Source: a virus | Length of the DNA: 64,000 nucleotides | Virus record (IMG/VR): IMGVR_UViG_3300046542_000332 | Coordinates: 1 to 64,000 of that record | Strand: one strand, 5' to 3' | In this document: positions 50,713-58,538 of the stretch, one piece after another | Layout of the letters: each line of letters opens with the position of its first letter | Position numbering within the stretch: position 1 is the first letter of the stretch | Notes under the pieces: model-generated | Told to the model about the DNA's origin: nothing | Databases searched by the model: none | The model's input: the letters and a program-made list of their open reading frames with translations, nothing else | Made by a program: the position numbers and the translations under genes

Positions 50713-51333
50713 TCAATCCCCGGCCTGGGTGGTGCGATGTTTGATCATCAAGTCCGCGTACTCCCAGCGGCGAATAACATGCTGCTCCAGCTCTTGCTCA
50801 GTGGGATGCTTCCCCAAAGGAGGGATAGGCGCATGCAGGGCGAAGTCGTCGCGCAGGTCGCTCAGGTACTGCGCATCGCCCGTCGACTTGAGCGACACAC
50901 CTTGAGTGCTGACCAGCTGAGCAGTGGTTGTCTTGAGTGATTCACGAAAGGCCTTACGTTGCTCATGGAGCGGCTGGTGCTCAGGGGCTGGTGCGCACTC
51001 ACGCGGCAAGTCCAAGGCCGCACGCGCCACGGCACGCTCGGCCGCTTGACGCTCGGCGCGGACCTGGCCAACGGCGGTATTCAATGGCGTTCTGAGAAAG
51101 CCGTCAACATAGGAGCGCAGCAGCTGGGGGGTTACCGGCGCACCCGCACGGCCGCGCTCAATCGGCAGCCAGCGAGTACCACCGGGCACCTGAACGTGGA
51201 AAAACTGTCCAGCCCCCGAATCGCGCACCCGCAGGCCGCTTTCCACCAGGTATGCACGGAATGCCGGGATCTGCTCCGCACTCACCAGGCCGGTATCATT
51301 AACAATGGTCGTTGTAGCCGCTACGTTCTGCAT
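50713..51333 (-). CDS. Unknown protein
   Basis: A 206-residue protein. N-terminal ~75 residues (RAYLVESGLRVRDSGAGQFF, HVQVPGGTRWLPIERGRAG) resemble a small domain common in phage replication-region proteins; the rest is helical. ATG at 51333. No family named. Confidence 0.65.
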   Translation of the reverse strand: MQNVAATTTIVNDTGLVSAEQIPAFRAYLVESGLRVRDSGAGQFFHVQVPGGTRWLPIERGRAGAPVTPQLLRSYVDGFLRTPLNTAVGQVRAERQAAERAVARAALDLPRECAPAPEHQPLHEQRKAFRESLKTTTAQLVSTQGVSLKSTGDAQYLSDLRDDFALHAPIPPLGKHPTEQELEQHVIRRWEYADLMIKHRTTQAGD

Positions 51334-51338
51334 TGTTA

Positions 51339-51620
51339 CTACTCCTGTGACTTAGCCTTGAATGGCGTTAAGTTTTCTCGCCTGCCTTGGCGTAATGTCG
51401 CCCGCTTCTCTGCCTTCAACGGCAGCGGACGAACCCATATTTGTCCGGTTTTGAACTGGTACAGCTCCCACAGGCCGATCTTCATCGGTACAGAGCCGTC
51501 TTCGTAGGTCTGCCAGGCGCGACGGCTGACATGGATCAGCGCGGCGCTGGCCCGCTGACTCAGGCCGGTGGTAGAGCGCGATTGCTTCACCTGGTCCGCT
51601 GTAGGGCTGCAAGGCTTCAA
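51339..51620 (-). CDS. Helix-turn-helix protein (YdaS/XRE-like)
   Basis: A 93-residue protein. DQVKQSRSTTGLSQRASAAL then HVSRRAWQTYEDGS and IGLWELYQFKTG is the pattern of short phage HTH proteins. Start TTG at 51620, which overlaps the terminase small-subunit stop (ATTGA), with AGGGA upstream; no ATG is available before the HTH. Probably a regulator or DNA-binding accessory. Confidence 0.7.
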   Translation of the reverse strand: MKPCSPTADQVKQSRSTTGLSQRASAALIHVSRRAWQTYEDGSVPMKIGLWELYQFKTGQIWVRPLPLKAEKRATLRQGRRENLTPFKAKSQE

Positions 51621-52702
51621 TTCACGATCCCTATCTTGGCCAGCTCTTCGGCCCGACCGGCCATGGCTGCGCGGTTGGCCTCGGTGTTCGCCTGGGCCTT
51701 AGCCAGGATTTCGTCCAGCTGCTCGTCGCTGACGGCCAATGTCACAGCTACGGCCGGCTCTACGTTCATGTTGAACAGCTTCGCCAGGGAGTCGCGGTAG
51801 CCTTTCTGACTGGCCACCTTGAGTTCGGTCCCGTCCTTGCCTTCCTTCACGCCTTCAAACAGCGTCAGGGCGGCTGGTGACAGGTTGCTGGTGTCCTTGA
51901 ACAGCGCCCGGCCTTCGCCTTCACCGTCGCACTCAGGGCAATCGTAATTGGGTGGCTTGCGGCCGTCGTAGCCAATGCCCCCCAGCTCATCAAACTCGCC
52001 AATGGTCTTGCTCTCGGCCTCGGCGGCGGCTTTATCGGCCTCGTACTGCTGGCGGCGGCGCTCCATTTCACTCGGGCGCAAGTGAAACTTGTGGTCGATG
52101 CCGTAGCAGTAGCGGCAGCACCGACGCACGTACTCGACCAGCTCACGCGGATCGGCAAACGACGCCGCGTGATAGGTGGCAATGAGCTGGTTTTGAACGT
52201 CGGCCGTGCGTGCAAACAGCTCGACCTGGCGCGCCAGGGTATAGGGGTGGTTCTTAACCTTACTTAGCAGTCGACTGGCAGCCGCTGAGGCCACGTTGTC
52301 GTTCTTGCAGGTAAAGCCCGCATCCCGGTAGGACTGGCTCGCGTTGTAGGTCACTAACCACAGGTCGACAAACTTCGCCTGGCGAGCGTCCAACCCTTGG
52401 AAAGCCGCCATTTCCATGGCTTTGCGCTCTTTCAGGCTGAGCTTTACCGGGTTCTTTATCGCGGTCGTGCCCACCTTGGGCTTGGTGCCCTTAGTCGCCG
52501 GCTTTGCAGCCTTTGCCCCTGGCTTCGCCGCCGCTTTAACCGGCTTTTTGGCTTCCGTGGTGGCCGGCTTTTTGCTGCTTTCCACCTTGTTAGCCTTAAC
52601 TCCACGCGGTTTAGCAGGTTTGCGAGGGCGCGCAGTAGCCACGGACGGGGATAAATCATCCCTCGACACGGCAGGTTTATCAGTCTCTGGCTTGCGCGGC
52701 AT
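51617..52702 (-). CDS. Terminase small subunit
   Basis: A 361-residue protein. The first ~90 residues are a Lys/Ala/Pro-rich histone-H1-like extension. LDARQAKFVDLWLVTYNASQ and SYRDAGF... then NVASAAASRLLSKVK is the terminase small-subunit DNA-binding helix set. A zinc site follows: RRCCRYCYGI and NYDCPECDGE. P1 PacA has the same role: it recognises pac and recruits the large subunit. GAGG precedes ATG at 52702. A pac site, as in P1, might lie inside this gene. Confidence 0.8.
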   Translation of the reverse strand: MPRKPETDKPAVSRDDLSPSVATARPRKPAKPRGVKANKVESSKKPATTEAKKPVKAAAKPGAKAAKPATKGTKPKVGTTAIKNPVKLSLKERKAMEMAAFQGLDARQAKFVDLWLVTYNASQSYRDAGFTCKNDNVASAAASRLLSKVKNHPYTLARQVELFARTADVQNQLIATYHAASFADPRELVEYVRRCCRYCYGIDHKFHLRPSEMERRRQQYEADKAAAEAESKTIGEFDELGGIGYDGRKPPNYDCPECDGEGEGRALFKDTSNLSPAALTLFEGVKEGKDGTELKVASQKGYRDSLAKLFNMNVEPAVAVTLAVSDEQLDEILAKAQANTEANRAAMAGRAEELAKIGIVN

Positions 52703-52772
52703 CCCTACACCTCATGCGTAATAAGTTCGCTATCAGCCGTGGCAACACGGCCAACCTCTTGCGCTTCACGTT

Positions 52773-52805
52773 AAAAAAATAGCCCGCAGGGCGGGCTATT
52801 CTTTT
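52773..52805. terminator. Bidirectional terminator
   Basis: Perfect 10-base-pair stem AATAGCCCGC/GCGGGCTATT with 3-base loop, A7 on one side and CTTTT on the other. It can end transcription from either side; on the minus strand it would end the candidate RNA described next. Confidence 0.9.
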
Positions 52806-52939
52806 GGGCGTGGATCCTGGATCCCCACCACTATCAGCCAACGGAACGCTGCTGACCGGCGCCGCAAAGGCAGGTAAGTGCCCTCCTCCTGTCGGTTATC
52901 CATGCTGTGATGTTCCGGCGCACTGTCTAAAGGCACCAT
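52796..52939 (-). CDS. Possible 47-residue peptide inside the RNA-like segment
   Basis: ATG at 52939 gives MVPLDSAPEHHS, then a second Met (MDNRQEEG) and a hydrophobic stretch AFRWLIVVGIQD, ending inside the terminator hairpin. No good ribosome site precedes either ATG. It may be fortuitous coding within a structured RNA, or a short translated peptide. Low confidence. Confidence 0.25.
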   Translation of the reverse strand: MVPLDSAPEHHSMDNRQEEGTYLPLRRRSAAFRWLIVVGIQDPRPKE

Positions 52940-53315
52940 AGCCCGGTGCGAACCACACACCCGACCACCACAACGAGCGACCGCATAACGCTTTTGAATG
53001 CGCCCCTTAAGCGGGCCAGGCTATTTGCCGAAGCAAATTAGGGTGCAGCAGGTAACGCGCTTAGGCGCATGGTCAACCCGCGTTACTGGCGCCTCAACGG
53101 GTCAAAGATAACCCCGCCATGCTTGCCGCCTTTCGGCCTACTGCATACCGCAGCGCTCTTTTTCAAAGCGCTCCGGTATGCGTAACCCCGTTAAAGACCC
53201 CTCAAACCGCCGAAGTTCGGTTTGAGGGGGTACCACTGCCACCGTTGACAAGCTGGTCACGCCAGTAGGGGCCACGCATGGCTATACACCCCCACCTCTC
53301 CAGCACCTGATACCT

Positions 53316-54068
53316 CTAGAACAAAATCTGCTGCACCTGCTTTGCAATCTGTTCCGGCGCAGGATGGATGGGCTCGTAATCAGCCATCGCTTCCTCCCGC
53401 GCTCGGCGGCGTATCTGTTCCGACATACTCCCATGCAGTTCACCCACCAAACGGACGAGCTTTGCACCTCCCCGAATCTCTTCGAACTCGGGGGCATGGG
53501 TTCTGACAACGTTTAGAGCACTGACCAGATCCGTGGCGACGACGGCCAGGTTGGACAAAAGAGCGCGATCCAGGCTCAGTGCCTCGATCATGATGGCGTT
53601 GCGGCGAGTCAGGCCGTCGACGAACTGCCCGAACTGGCCCATTAATGCGGTGCTGATAATCCCCCTGAGTACCGCCTGATTGCCTTCTTCCGGCTCAGCC
53701 AGAATGTCGTCGTGCATGTCAAGAAGGTAATCAGTCGTCACCCCGTACAATTGTGCCATTAAACGCAGGTTCGCCAGGGACGGCAGACGATGGCCATTCT
53801 CGTACAAGCTGATCATCGTTACGCCTTGTTGCGCGAGCGCCAAAGCAGCGGCACTTTCACTGTAGCCGGCCACCTTGCGCGCTCGGCGCAATTTGCACCC
53901 CATGATGCCCATCAGGCGGGTTTCCTCGGCGCGCCGGCGCTCATTCATGCCAGCGCCAACCCCCAAGTCTTCCGACTCATCAAACAACGAAAGAGCCGCG
54001 CCTGGGGCGGTGCCCGGCTGTTCGGCTTGCTCTGTCGCCTTCGAAGCGGTTGGTTTATCCCCGTCCAT
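53316..54068 (-). CDS. XRE-family regulator
   Basis: A 250-residue protein. N-terminal ~50 residues are disordered. Residues ~56-117 form an XRE helix-turn-helix: LRRARKVAGYSESAAALALA, QQGVTMISLYENGHRLPSLA, then LMAQLYGVTTDYLLD. The C-terminal half is helical (bundle) without a LexA-type protease motif, so it is not a CI-like cleavable repressor. Probably a lysogeny or developmental regulator. Upstream lies a copy of TATCCCTATACAT. ATG at 54068. Confidence 0.8.
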   Translation of the reverse strand: MDGDKPTASKATEQAEQPGTAPGAALSLFDESEDLGVGAGMNERRRAEETRLMGIMGCKLRRARKVAGYSESAAALALAQQGVTMISLYENGHRLPSLANLRLMAQLYGVTTDYLLDMHDDILAEPEEGNQAVLRGIISTALMGQFGQFVDGLTRRNAIMIEALSLDRALLSNLAVVATDLVSALNVVRTHAPEFEEIRGGAKLVRLVGELHGSMSEQIRRRAREEAMADYEPIHPAPEQIAKQVQQILF

Positions 54069-54109
54069 CTAAAGCACCCTCCCCGGCACGTTTCAACGTC
54101 GGCGATTAG

Positions 54110-54128
54110 AAAGTATCCCTATACATTT
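54110..54128 (-). promoter_or_regulatory. TATCCCTATACAT element, copy 3
   Basis: TATCCCTATACAT at 54114-54126, 46 bases upstream of the XRE ATG, with AAAG before it as in copy 1. Same 13-base core as in front of the LytTR gene (43800) and the hub-spike operon (22408). Confidence 0.6.
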
Positions 54129-54181
54129 GGCAAGCGAGAAAGGCGTAAGTAGTTGGCTATTGGCGCCGCAATATTGACAAC

Positions 54182-54460
54182 TTATTGCGCTTTTTCGACA
54201 GTCTCGTTGTACAGCTCTATCACGCGGGCCTTGAGCCCTTCGGCGTTTGCGGGGTTTTGGTAGGTTTCGCGGTACAGCAGCTCTCGGCGCCGCCGAACAT
54301 CGGAAATTGCCATTAAAAAATGCGCGTCGTACTCAATGCGCAACGGCAATCCTGTAAGACAATGGCGCTTTTTTGGTGCAAAACAATCTCGGCAAAACAT
54401 GATATGGCTAACATATTTTTCGTGGGCCTCGACCACCACCGCCGGCAAGGGCTCACTCAC
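54182..54460 (-). CDS. Small unknown protein
   Basis: A 92-residue protein starting at GTG 54460, which overlaps the nuclease stop (GTGA) and has AGAGG upstream. FCRDCFAPKKRHCL is a short Cys-containing segment that may bind metal. The rest is helical. Unknown function. Confidence 0.65.
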   Translation of the reverse strand: MSEPLPAVVVEAHEKYVSHIMFCRDCFAPKKRHCLTGLPLRIEYDAHFLMAISDVRRRRELLYRETYQNPANAEGLKARVIELYNETVEKAQ

Positions 54461-54990
54461 GCGCCAACCTCTTCGATGATCCAACCCCCGCCATCCTTCT
54501 TGGCCTTCGGGAACACCACGCGGAACACAAACGGGTAATCCTTGGCGGCGACCTTCATTTTGACCTTGGCGTCATCCTCATAGATCGCCTTCGCCCCCTT
54601 CACGTCGTGCAGCTCAACCGTACCGTCCGCCAGCTGCACCATGAAATCAGGCGTCAGCGTTGTGAGCGGAGCCAACAGCAGCTTTACGGGTTCGAAACGC
54701 CACCACACCACATCCCCGGCCAGCTTCAACTCGTCCAGGTGCGCCGCGTATTTCGTTTCGGTGGCGTTCATCACTCCTTTCGGCAAGCGCCCCTTGGCCT
54801 GCATACGCTGCTTGGCTGTAGGAGCGGGCTTGCTGGCCGTCACCGGCTCGGGAATCTGCACAGCCTTGGCCGCGCCCCTGCTCGGGGCTTTCCGGACTGT
54901 AGGAGCGGGAGCAGCACCGCCCAGCGCCCGCCGCGTCATGTCCGCCGGGAGGCTCTTCAAATGCTCTTCGCTGATCCATCGTTTCGTCAT
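54457..54990 (-). CDS. DUF1064-like nuclease
   Basis: A 177-residue protein. ATG at 54990 (MTKRWISEEH). The N-terminal ~65 residues are a linker; then NATETKYAAHLD, WWRFEPVKLLLAP, LTPDFMVQLADG, VELHDVKG and VFRVVFPK match the phage DUF1064 (VRR/PD-(D/E)XK-type) nuclease family, with E, D and the D-x-K triad visible. Similar proteins resolve or cut branched phage DNA. The family assignment needs a profile check. Confidence 0.75.
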   Translation of the reverse strand: MTKRWISEEHLKSLPADMTRRALGGAAPAPTVRKAPSRGAAKAVQIPEPVTASKPAPTAKQRMQAKGRLPKGVMNATETKYAAHLDELKLAGDVVWWRFEPVKLLLAPLTTLTPDFMVQLADGTVELHDVKGAKAIYEDDAKVKMKVAAKDYPFVFRVVFPKAKKDGGGWIIEEVGA

Positions 54991-55007
54991 GTCCGTATTT
55001 TCCCCAC

Positions 55008-55036
55008 AAAAAAGGCGCCAGCACGGGCGCCCTTTG
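55008..55036 (-). terminator. Terminator after Cys-rich gene
   Basis: GGCGCC/GGCGCC stem flanked by AAAAAA and CCCTTT; T6 on the minus strand. Just past the stop at 55052. Confidence 0.7.
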
Positions 55037-55051
55037 CATGAATCGAGCGAG

Positions 55052-55333
55052 TCACGCCGCCGGCCTGGCCACCGGCCCCCACTCGACATGGCGCGTCCGG
55101 CCGGTATAGCCACACTCCCGACACCCACCATTGCCACACCCACACCCGCCCATTTCACAGCCACAGCAGCAACCGGAGCAGCGCAGGGTGAACCGGCCTT
55201 GCTCCTGTACCTCGCTACCATCGATCAGGTAATGCCTGCGACGATCCAGGCGGAACCCGGCCAGCTTCTCGGCGTCCTCATAGGTGGCCAGCGTCATAGG
55301 CTTGCCTCGGGTGTAGCGGTAAACGTTACGCAT
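55052..55333 (-). CDS. Small Cys-rich protein
   Basis: A 93-residue protein. ATG at 55333 (MRNVYRYTRGKPM). The C-terminal part is very rich in Cys and Gly (CSGCCCGCEMGGCGC, GCRECGYTG), probably a metal cluster. It overlaps the upstream gene. Function unknown. Confidence 0.65.
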   Translation of the reverse strand: MRNVYRYTRGKPMTLATYEDAEKLAGFRLDRRRHYLIDGSEVQEQGRFTLRCSGCCCGCEMGGCGCGNGGCRECGYTGRTRHVEWGPVARPAA

Positions 55334-55649
55334 CGAGCACCGCCGGACTGGCTGAAAACATGTCCACGGTGCTCTCACAGCGATACGGCGCGGTCGGATC
55401 GAATGGCAGCAGATCGACGATCAGGCGCTGATCACCAGACGGCAGGCCATACGGGCAGGCATCGTTCCACTGGCCGTTCTCTACCGTGTCCAGGTCGGCG
55501 CGGGTCTTGATTTCACGGCTGCTTGTGGTTTGCGTAGTCAGCTCACTGCAAATCGAGGACATGTTCCGTTCCGCCCACAGCTCAGCCGCGCTTTCGCTCT
55601 CAGCCGCCACCACCGCCGTTACGGTCACTTCAATTTCAAACACTTTCAT
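55326..55649 (-). CDS. Small unknown protein
   Basis: A 107-residue protein. ATG at 55649 overlaps the upstream stop (ATGA). MKVFEIEVTVTAVVAAESES is a beta-helix-like start seen in small phage proteins. Function unknown. Confidence 0.65.
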   Translation of the reverse strand: MKVFEIEVTVTAVVAAESESAAELWAERNMSSICSELTTQTTSSREIKTRADLDTVENGQWNDACPYGLPSGDQRLIVDLLPFDPTAPYRCESTVDMFSASPAVLDA

Positions 55650-56080
55650 GGCAGCACCAGGCAGGCAGGGACTTTGACGATATCGCCAAGCTTTGCGGCG
55701 ACAATGGCGCGGCAGGCGGCAATAAGCGGTGTCGCATCCATGGCGGTCAGTGGATTGTCCTGCGAGTGAGTACCAGCCTGAGCCCACCACCCTCGACCTG
55801 GAAGGCCATGCGGATAATGCAGGTCAACACGGTACTTCTCGATCAGCGGGCCTCCAATGCGCCATTCCGTAGACGGGCAATAGCCATACCCACGGTGCTG
55901 CAACATGTACGGGTTGTTTACTTGGCCAGGCGTGTAGTCCACCTCATACCCACCAACCACCCACTGTAAGCGACCATCCGCCAGCGGCGTGGCGCCTTCG
56001 ATCACGCCCACTACCCAATCAAGCGCAGCCCCTGATAGATCCTTGGTGGCAACGTCCACAAGCACGGTATCGGTAATCAT
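55646..56080 (-). CDS. DUF2591-like protein, copy A
   Basis: A 144-residue protein. LSGAALDWVVGVIEG and CRAIVAAKLGDIVKVPACLV bracket a region with YCPSTEWRIGG, the layout of the phage NinX/DUF2591 family. The copy at 56466-56897 has the same ends. Function of the family is unknown to me. Confidence 0.75.
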   Translation of the reverse strand: MITDTVLVDVATKDLSGAALDWVVGVIEGATPLADGRLQWVVGGYEVDYTPGQVNNPYMLQHRGYGYCPSTEWRIGGPLIEKYRVDLHYPHGLPGRGWWAQAGTHSQDNPLTAMDATPLIAACRAIVAAKLGDIVKVPACLVLP

Positions 56081-56469
56081 AGTTTCGCCTTGCCGCCAGC
56101 CTTCTGGATGGCAGTCATACAGTCGAGAATTGCAGCACCAGCAACGTCTGGCACCGTGTAGGAATGAGCATCAGGCATCTGCACCACGAAATGGCGCGGC
56201 TCTACTTGGAGTCTCACTTTTTCGGCCATCGCCTTGATTCGATCCTCAAGGCCGGAAAGGTCTGGCGGATCGATAGAAATCACCGGCTCTGCCTCCATAG
56301 CTGCCTGCCAGCCAATCCATGCGCCATCTACCCAGTCAATCGCGTAGGCGCCATCGGTGCGGCGTTCGAATAGCGTTCTCAGCGCCGTCTCACTCTGCGC
56401 ATAGCGGTAATGCTTCACAGCCAGCACCCGGCACCGGGCCTCAAACTCTTCACGGGATTTATCGGTCAT
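56077..56469 (-). CDS. Unknown phage protein
   Basis: A 130-residue protein (ATG at 56469). FERRTDGAYAIDWVDGAWIG then WQAAMEAE matches a family of phage proteins with a C-terminal GW..W segment. No activity known. Overlaps the downstream-read DUF2591-like gene by 4 bases. Confidence 0.65.
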   Translation of the reverse strand: MTDKSREEFEARCRVLAVKHYRYAQSETALRTLFERRTDGAYAIDWVDGAWIGWQAAMEAEPVISIDPPDLSGLEDRIKAMAEKVRLQVEPRHFVVQMPDAHSYTVPDVAGAAILDCMTAIQKAGGKAKL

Positions 56470-56897
56470 TGCGACACCCCCACCAGCTCGACCGGCACTT
56501 CCACCGACGTCCCCAGCTTGGACAGCACCACAGCACGACACACCGCGACACGTTTTGTCGCGCCAGTGGCGAACTCGTTGTTATGCGCCATCGCAAAGTA
56601 TTGCTTGCCCTCGGGGATCGCATCCCAGCCATTCACAGGCGCGGAACAGTCACCCATGCGCTTGATATGGTCGTCAGCCAGATCACCGGCCTGGCGCCAG
56701 TCGTTGGTAGGCATCCAATCAATTTTGGCGATGCGAGCACAGAATGGCGCTTTTAACGGATCGGTGTACCACCAGCGGCCTTGCTCTATCGAGTCCTCGG
56801 GGTAGTCCACCCAGCCCAGCGCCTTAGCTACAGCCCAATTCAGCGCCAGCCCTTCCAGATTTTCCGTCTCGACAACAGCCGTCTTCACAGTGGTCAT
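56466..56897 (-). CDS. DUF2591-like protein, copy B
   Basis: A 143-residue protein. LEGLALNWAVAKALG, TNDWRQAGDLADDH and CRAVVLSKLGTSVEVPVELV match the DUF2591 layout and the copy at 55646-56080, separated by one gene. Identity between the two is modest, so divergence is old or they were acquired separately. Function unknown. Confidence 0.75.
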   Translation of the reverse strand: MTTVKTAVVETENLEGLALNWAVAKALGWVDYPEDSIEQGRWWYTDPLKAPFCARIAKIDWMPTNDWRQAGDLADDHIKRMGDCSAPVNGWDAIPEGKQYFAMAHNNEFATGATKRVAVCRAVVLSKLGTSVEVPVELVGVSQ

Positions 56898-57202
56898 TGC
56901 GCTTTCTCCGGTCTATCAAGCATCCAATCAGGCAGGCAGGACAGCGAGCGGTCGTAGTCGGAAGGGGACCAGCAGGTAACGCCGTTCGCCTTGTCCCGAG
57001 TGACAACCAGAGCCCGCGAAGTGGTCAGAATCTTGGAGCCCGGCATGGCCTCATATTGCTCTTGGTACCGCTTAAGCTCTTCCATCATCCGATCAGGTTT
57101 GGCGCCAGCGCTGGACACCTCAGGAGGGGGCTCGACCTTGCAGCCAACCAAGGCCCAAGAAATAGCCGTGATCACCAGTAGCCGCTTAATGGCAATGCTC
57201 AT
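56894..57202 (-). CDS. Small lipoprotein
   Basis: A 102-residue protein with a signal: basic IKRLL, hydrophobic VITAISWALVG, then a lipobox LVGC (Cys ~21). The mature part is polar, with two Cys (CWSPSD, CLPDW). It is outer-membrane or periplasm-anchored. Candidates are superinfection exclusion, surface conversion or an o-spanin-like role; the last has no partner nearby. Overlaps both neighbours by 4 bases. Confidence 0.8.
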   Translation of the reverse strand: MSIAIKRLLVITAISWALVGCKVEPPPEVSSAGAKPDRMMEELKRYQEQYEAMPGSKILTTSRALVVTRDKANGVTCWSPSDYDRSLSCLPDWMLDRPEKAQ

Positions 57203-58293
57203 GCCGCCACCTCGGCTTCCAGGGTCTTGCGGTACGCCTCACCGGCGGCCACGTCCTCAGCTGTCACGACATAGGACTCAATGCTATCGCCGGCGACGTT
57301 GTAAAAGTTCACATCGCAGGTACGGTCGGCCCAGGCTTGCAACGGCTTCAACAGGCGCTCAAGCTCGGCTTCCTGCTTTTTGGTGGTGTCGGGAAAGTTG
57401 TCGGCAAACTCACTGTTATCGTCATGAGCTGCGTTCGCCATGTGCTGAATCACGTCACTGGCATCAGGCAGGAAGCTGCTTGCGCTCCTTCGGGAAATCA
57501 CCCCGCGACGGATCACAGTGCCCATAGTTAATTCATGGTCACTCACATATGCCGCCAGCCCGTCGTCACTCCAACGCTCATCAGTCGTCATGGAGTAGCA
57601 GTATTCTGGTGCCAGTGCAGCGTCCTCGGCAGCAGCCTTCTGAGCCATGATTGCGTTGGCAGCGTGGCGGACGTAGAACAGTTTGCGCCAGACGTGATCG
57701 GAGGGCTTGGCGAATGTCGATTCCCATAGGTCGCTGGTGCGCAACAGATCTTCGCTTTCGGATAGCAGGTCAAAGGCCGGCACGATGTCGCGGCCAGTGC
57801 CCTCGTCGAAGCGACCAATACGCTCCAGCAGATCAGACCACTCATCAAATGGTAAATCCGAGTCTTCGCGCCCCTTGGTCATAGCGTCCAACCAACCAAT
57901 CAACGCCTGGATATCCATCCCACCTGGATATTCGAACTCTTCCTCATCCAGCGCCTCATAGATGCAACCGCTGACCGTCTCAAGGATCGCGTCCTTGTCT
58001 ATCCATTCTTCCTTGCAGGACGCCGCCAGCTTCCCGTGCAGGTTGTGCATGCAGGTATTAGCGAGGTACCGAAGGCCATAGCTGGCGTCGATATCGAATG
58101 TCAGGTGCCCGATATCGCCAAATACCGCCGTGCCGTAGCGGGTCACACAGATATCAAATGCCAGATTGTGGCTACCGGGCTTCTGGCAGCGCCACACCTC
58201 AACGCCATTCGCATTGGTTAATTCAGTGTAAGCGTGGTCTTTCAGCCAATCGGAAACATTGGCCTCCAGCTTGGCGCGTTGTTCGTCGTTCAT
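57199..58293 (-). CDS. Unknown acidic protein
   Basis: A 364-residue protein, acidic, mixed alpha/beta. First ~100 residues contain DICVTRYGTAVFGDIGHLTF, like a small alpha/beta module; later parts are helical. No catalytic motif recognised. ATG at 58293. It is the largest gene in this early-type block. Confidence 0.65.
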   Translation of the reverse strand: MNDEQRAKLEANVSDWLKDHAYTELTNANGVEVWRCQKPGSHNLAFDICVTRYGTAVFGDIGHLTFDIDASYGLRYLANTCMHNLHGKLAASCKEEWIDKDAILETVSGCIYEALDEEEFEYPGGMDIQALIGWLDAMTKGREDSDLPFDEWSDLLERIGRFDEGTGRDIVPAFDLLSESEDLLRTSDLWESTFAKPSDHVWRKLFYVRHAANAIMAQKAAAEDAALAPEYCYSMTTDERWSDDGLAAYVSDHELTMGTVIRRGVISRRSASSFLPDASDVIQHMANAAHDDNSEFADNFPDTTKKQEAELERLLKPLQAWADRTCDVNFYNVAGDSIESYVVTAEDVAAGEAYRKTLEAEVAA

Positions 58294-58328
58294 GGTGGTA
58301 TCAGCTCGTTCGGTTGGTTGATTGGTTG

Positions 58329-58538
58329 TTATGCGGTCCAGCGGGTGCGAAGTAGAACAATGTCCCGCACTGTCGAGACTCCGCAGCCATACACACCGGC
58401 CAACTTGGCATAGCTCCAGCCCCCGGTGCTGTAGGCGGCACGGATAGCCTTGACCTGTGTGGTGGTCAGCTTGGCGTGTTGGTGACAGGCGCCCACTCGG
58501 TGGCCAGTGTGGTTACGGGTAATGACTGGGGAGGTCAT
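58329..58538 (-). CDS. Small helix-turn-helix protein
   Basis: A 69-residue basic protein. LTTTQVKAIRAAYSTGGWSY, AKLAGVYGCGVSTVRDIV is a helix-turn-helix like those of phage HNH-associated and small repressor-like proteins. It overlaps the upstream stop (ATGA). DNA-binding, target unknown. Confidence 0.7.
   Translation of the reverse strand: MTSPVITRNHTGHRVGACHQHAKLTTTQVKAIRAAYSTGGWSYAKLAGVYGCGVSTVRDIVLLRTRWTA

Larger units (their letters stand above)
52773..53240 (-). ncRNA. Candidate large structured RNA upstream of terminase small subunit
   Basis: About 470 bases without a convincing protein gene but dense in hairpins, read on the minus strand: a 12-base-pair stem CCCCTCAAACCG (53198-53229), a 14-base-pair two-part stem GCATACCG.AGCGCT (53143-53181), GTAACGCG/CGCGTTAC (53052-53086), and ATTTGC/GCAAAT closed by a UUCG tetraloop (53023-53038). 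A GCC-GAAA-GGC stem-loop is also present near 53128-53137. UUCG and GNRA loops only make sense on this strand, which supports transcription leftward, ending in the terminator at 52773. Large phage-borne RNAs are known; I cannot assign this to one. A weak ORF lies inside. Confidence 0.5.

Noticed and set aside
53198-53229. Simple terminator of the XRE gene
   Set aside because: The 12-base-pair stem is not followed by a T-run on the minus strand and is one of several stems leading to a real terminator at 52773.
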